A DNA stretch of 7,012 bases from Clostridia bacterium (GTDB taxonomy: Bacteria > Bacillota > Clostridia > SK-Y3 > JACMMQ01): the NCBI GenBank assembly GCA_014378955.1, contig JACMMQ010000088.1:1-7012 (forward strand). The letters are read 5' to 3'. Of the stretch, positions 4,444 through 7,012 are shown one piece after another (positions within the stretch are counted from its first letter, which is position 1; every line of letters starts with the position of its first letter). Position numbers and translations under genes: made by a program. The notes under the pieces were generated by a model, which was given only the letters and a program-made list of their open reading frames with translations, ran no database searches and had not been told where the DNA came from.

Positions 4444-6747
4444 ATGAACGAAAAATATATACCAGATGAGTGGAAGATTATTGAAGAGGGCTTTGTGCCG
4501 AAAGAGAATAGGCTATCTGAAAGCATTTTTAGTCTTGGCAATGAACACATGGGCATGCGAGGTTTTTTTGAAGAAAGCTATAGTGGGGATAGTCTGCAAG
4601 GGACTTATATTGCGGGCATTTATTATCCAGATAAAACCCGAGTGGGTTGGTGGAAAAATGGTTACCCAGAGTTTTTTGCCAAGGTGCTTAATGCCACCAA
4701 TTGGATTGGCATTAACATCAGTATAAATGGTCAGAGCTTGGATCTTGCACAATGTGAGGTTTCAGACTTTAAACGGGAATTGGATATGAAGCAAGGTCTA
4801 CTTACGCGTACATTCGTCGCAAAGGATGCGAAGGGGCAGGAATCTAGTGTTAAGTTCAAGCGATTTTTAAGTATGCAATCCCCTCATATTGCTTGTATCC
4901 ACGTGAGTGTTACCCCATTGAACTATGGCGGGAAAATTGTTTTTGAACCGTATTTGGATGGAGATATTTCCAATGAGGATTCAAACTATGGTGAAAAATT
5001 CTGGGTGCCTATTGATAAGAAAAGTAATGAGCAATACATAGTGTTGACCATGGAAACAAAAAAAACAGCATTCTGGCTATCAACTGCAACGGAGTCGAAG
5101 GTATATAAGGACGGCATTGAAATAGCATGTGAAAGAAACGTCATTGAAAAAGAAAAATATATAAGTACCTCATTAGAAACAGCGGTAAATCAGGGGCAGG
5201 AAATTAGCCTGATTAAATATGTGTCCGTTTGTACTTCGCGCGATTATGATAAAGACGAGCTTGAGGCGCAAGCAACTACACTTTTAAAACAGGCACTCAA
5301 TACGGGCTATAACCAATTATTTGAACAGCATTGTATCGTTATGCAAAAAAAATGGGATGCCAGTGATGTGGTCATTGAAGGAGATATTAAGGCACAACAG
5401 GGAATACGGTATAACATTTTCCAACTCAATCAAACGTATACAGGAAAGGATCCAAGGCTTAATATTGGTCCTAAAGGGTTTACGGGGGAAAAATATGGCG
5501 GGTGCACGTATTGGGATACCGAAGCCTTCTGTTTTCCGTTCTATTTATATACAGATCAGGAAGTTGCTAAAAACCTTCTTTATTATAGGTATCTACATTT
5601 GCCGCAAGCAAAGGAAAATGCGGCAAAACTCGGCTTTAAAGGGGCTTTGTACCCCATGGTAACCATGGATGGACAGGAGTGCCATAATGAGTGGGAAATT
5701 ACCTTTGAGGAAATTCATCGCAATGGTGCAATCGCTTATGCCATTTATAATTACACCAATTATACGGGGGATTCTTCGTATCTTGAGACATATGGCATTG
5801 AAGTGTTGGTGGAATTGTGCAGATTTTGGGCGGATCGTGTCACTTATCAGCCACGCAAAGATAAATATATGATTTTAGGTGTTACTGGACCCAATGAGTA
5901 TGAGAACAATGTCAATAACAATTGGTATACCAATCTTATGGCTTCTTGGACACTGGCATATACCTTGGAAAATTTACGTGAATTGAAAATAAAAGCATGT
6001 TCACATTATCTTGAAGTAGTTGATAAATTAGGTTTAGACGAGGCAGAAACCTTGATTTGGAAAGAAATAAATGAGAAAATGTATTTTCCAACGGTAGAAG
6101 AACTGGCAATTTTTGAGCAAAATGATTTGTATATGGATAAGGAGCAGACGCTTGTTTCAGACCTTCCAAGTGAAGCGTTGCCTTTGAATAAAAATTGGTC
6201 ATGGGATCGCATTTTACGTTCATGCTTTATTAAGCAAGCGGATGTTATTCAAGGCATTTATTTCTTCCCGGAGCAATTTGATGCGGGATGCAAACAAAGG
6301 AATTTTGATTTTTATGAGCCACGAACGGTACACGAATCCTCTCTTTCTCCAAGTATATATGCGATTGTTGCATGTCAGATTGGGTATCAGGACAAGGCGC
6401 ATGAAATGTATTTGAGAACGGCAAGACTGGATCTTGATAATTACAACGATGATACGGATGACGGTGTTCACTTAACAAGTATGGTAGGAAGCTGGCTTGT
6501 TCTTATACAAGGCTTTGCTGGGGTAAGCGTACACGAAAATCAATTAAGCTTCAATCCGTTTGTACCAAAACAATGGCAGGGATATAGTTTTAAGATTAAT
6601 TTCCGTGGTAGGGACTTAAAGATTAAGGTAGATAGCGGGCAGCTTGAAATTAGCCAGACCACAGGAACGCCAATGCAAGTGGTTGTACATCAAGAGACCT
6701 ATCAGTGCAGTATGGATAAATTTTTGGTGGTACCATTAAACGGTTAA
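4444..6747 (+). CDS. mapA: GH65 maltose phosphorylase
   Basis: An inverting glycoside phosphorylase: maltose plus phosphate gives glucose and beta-glucose 1-phosphate. The 767 residues fit the family: an N-terminal beta-sandwich (about 1-280), a linker helix region, an (alpha/alpha)6 catalytic barrel (about 320-690) and a short C-terminal beta domain. GVTGPNEYENNVNNNWYTN (479-497) contains the general acid E485, near E487 of the Lactobacillus brevis enzyme. The acceptor loop HNEWEITFE (414-422) is the maltose-phosphorylase version as I remember it, and YGGCTYWDTEAFCFPFY (351-367) is also typical. HESS (630-633) and H676 in DDGVHLTSMVGSW would bind phosphate. There is no signal peptide, so it is cytoplasmic and needs maltose imported by a system not in this window. 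It lies downstream of pgmB, which uses its product. Kojibiose or trehalose phosphorylase is less likely because those usually read GPDEYH at the acid site. Confidence 0.92.
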   Translation: MNEKYIPDEWKIIEEGFVPKENRLSESIFSLGNEHMGMRGFFEESYSGDSLQGTYIAGIYYPDKTRVGWWKNGYPEFFAKVLNATNWIGINISINGQSLDLAQCEVSDFKRELDMKQGLLTRTFVAKDAKGQESSVKFKRFLSMQSPHIACIHVSVTPLNYGGKIVFEPYLDGDISNEDSNYGEKFWVPIDKKSNEQYIVLTMETKKTAFWLSTATESKVYKDGIEIACERNVIEKEKYISTSLETAVNQGQEISLIKYVSVCTSRDYDKDELEAQATTLLKQALNTGYNQLFEQHCIVMQKKWDASDVVIEGDIKAQQGIRYNIFQLNQTYTGKDPRLNIGPKGFTGEKYGGCTYWDTEAFCFPFYLYTDQEVAKNLLYYRYLHLPQAKENAAKLGFKGALYPMVTMDGQECHNEWEITFEEIHRNGAIAYAIYNYTNYTGDSSYLETYGIEVLVELCRFWADRVTYQPRKDKYMILGVTGPNEYENNVNNNWYTNLMASWTLAYTLENLRELKIKACSHYLEVVDKLGLDEAETLIWKEINEKMYFPTVEELAIFEQNDLYMDKEQTLVSDLPSEALPLNKNWSWDRILRSCFIKQADVIQGIYFFPEQFDAGCKQRNFDFYEPRTVHESSLSPSIYAIVACQIGYQDKAHEMYLRTARLDLDNYNDDTDDGVHLTSMVGSWLVLIQGFAGVSVHENQLSFNPFVPKQWQGYSFKINFRGRDLKIKVDSGQLEISQTTGTPMQVVVHQETYQCSMDKFLVVPLNG

Positions 6748-6863
6748 ATTGCAAAATGTGGGGATGAAGAAAGAGAAAGAAACAGGACATATCATATCAA
6801 TATAAGTTGTAACAAATACTCACTGGGGCGTGGAAATCAGTGTTATTTGGGGATGTGCATTTT

Positions 6864-6891
6864 CTGACAGATTTTTAATATAACATATACT
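6864..6891 (+). promoter_or_regulatory. Possible promoter facing the right edge
   Basis: CTGACA (6864-6869), 16 bases, then TATACT (6886-6891). Transcription would start near 6898, at the left foot of the long palindrome. Moderate match only. The rest of 6748-6863 shows no gene and no clear terminator. Confidence 0.35.
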
Positions 6892-6902
6892 GCTTTAATT
6901 GG

Positions 6903-7012
6903 TTATACGAATCTTGATTAAAATCATAACCATCTGTCGGTCGGTGTTTCAAAATGCTTACTCGCGTTTTGCCTCCCACTGCTGGTTATGTTTTAATCTA
7001 AGATTAGTATTA
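6903..7012. repeat. Long imperfect palindrome at the right edge
   Basis: Arms 6903-6932 and 6983-7012 are reverse complements over 30 positions with two mismatches and one single-base bulge on each side; the best block is GATTAAAATCATAACCA against TGGTTATGTTTTAATC. Inside, CGGTG (6942-6946) can pair with CACTG (6977-6981), and CAAAATGC (6950-6957) with GCGTTTTG (6964-6971) around a 6-base loop. The whole stretch could fold as one hairpin of about 110 bases. It may be a MITE, a structured RNA, or the leader of the next gene. The arms may continue beyond the window. Confidence 0.6.

Noticed and set aside
6764..6805. 13-codon ORF after the phosphorylase gene (MKKEKETGHIISI)
   Set aside because: Very short, lysine/glutamate-rich by composition, with only a poor GTGGGG upstream; no support.
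6835..6880. Terminator after the phosphorylase gene (AATCAGT/ACAGATT then TTTAAT)
   Set aside because: Seven-base stem with a mismatch and a 25-base loop; too weak to report as a terminator.

Overview
The window looks like a sugar-catabolism region of a low-GC Gram-positive bacterium. A member of the Bacillota is likely, and a clostridium is my best guess. The reasons are AT-rich genes, strong AGGAGG-type ribosome binding sites, a maltose phosphorylase/beta-phosphoglucomutase pair, and repeat-littered intergenic DNA. I cannot name the species. All recognised genes are on the + strand. I found no transporter, regulator gene, tRNA, rRNA or CRISPR array.

Positions 1-356 hold no recognisable gene apart from a possible 22-codon leader ORF. 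There is a good vegetative promoter (67-95), then a long leader containing a repeat element (119-325). Positions 357-2818 are a tight three-gene operon: class II ketose-bisphosphate aldolase, PfkB-family sugar kinase, and D-lyxose/D-mannose-type cupin isomerase. The last two overlap by 7 bases. The set reads as an isomerise-phosphorylate-cleave route for a sugar I cannot name with certainty.

Positions 2819-3524 are a 706-base intergenic stretch. It holds an inverted repeat, a strong intrinsic terminator, a promoter, a three-copy tandem repeat, the last 31 codons of a dead discoidin/CBM-type protein, and a perfect 11-bp inverted repeat just ahead of the next gene. Positions 3525-6747 carry beta-phosphoglucomutase and a GH65 enzyme that matches maltose phosphorylase. 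Together they would turn maltose and phosphate into glucose and glucose 6-phosphate. Positions 6748-7012 hold a possible promoter and a long imperfect palindrome that runs to the window edge.

The most unusual feature is a leader element present twice, ahead of the aldolase operon (119-325) and ahead of the maltose phosphorylase gene (4191-4418). Each copy has complementary outer arms, an inner pair of GTAG-headed palindromes, and a 22-codon ORF with its own ribosome binding site. The stop codon of that ORF overlaps the ribosome binding site of the downstream enzyme gene. The outer arms differ between copies by a compensatory base change. This suggests a shared structured leader or translational-coupling device, possibly spread as a mobile repeat, that ties two sugar operons together. 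The arrangement is seen in the sequence; the regulatory role is inference.
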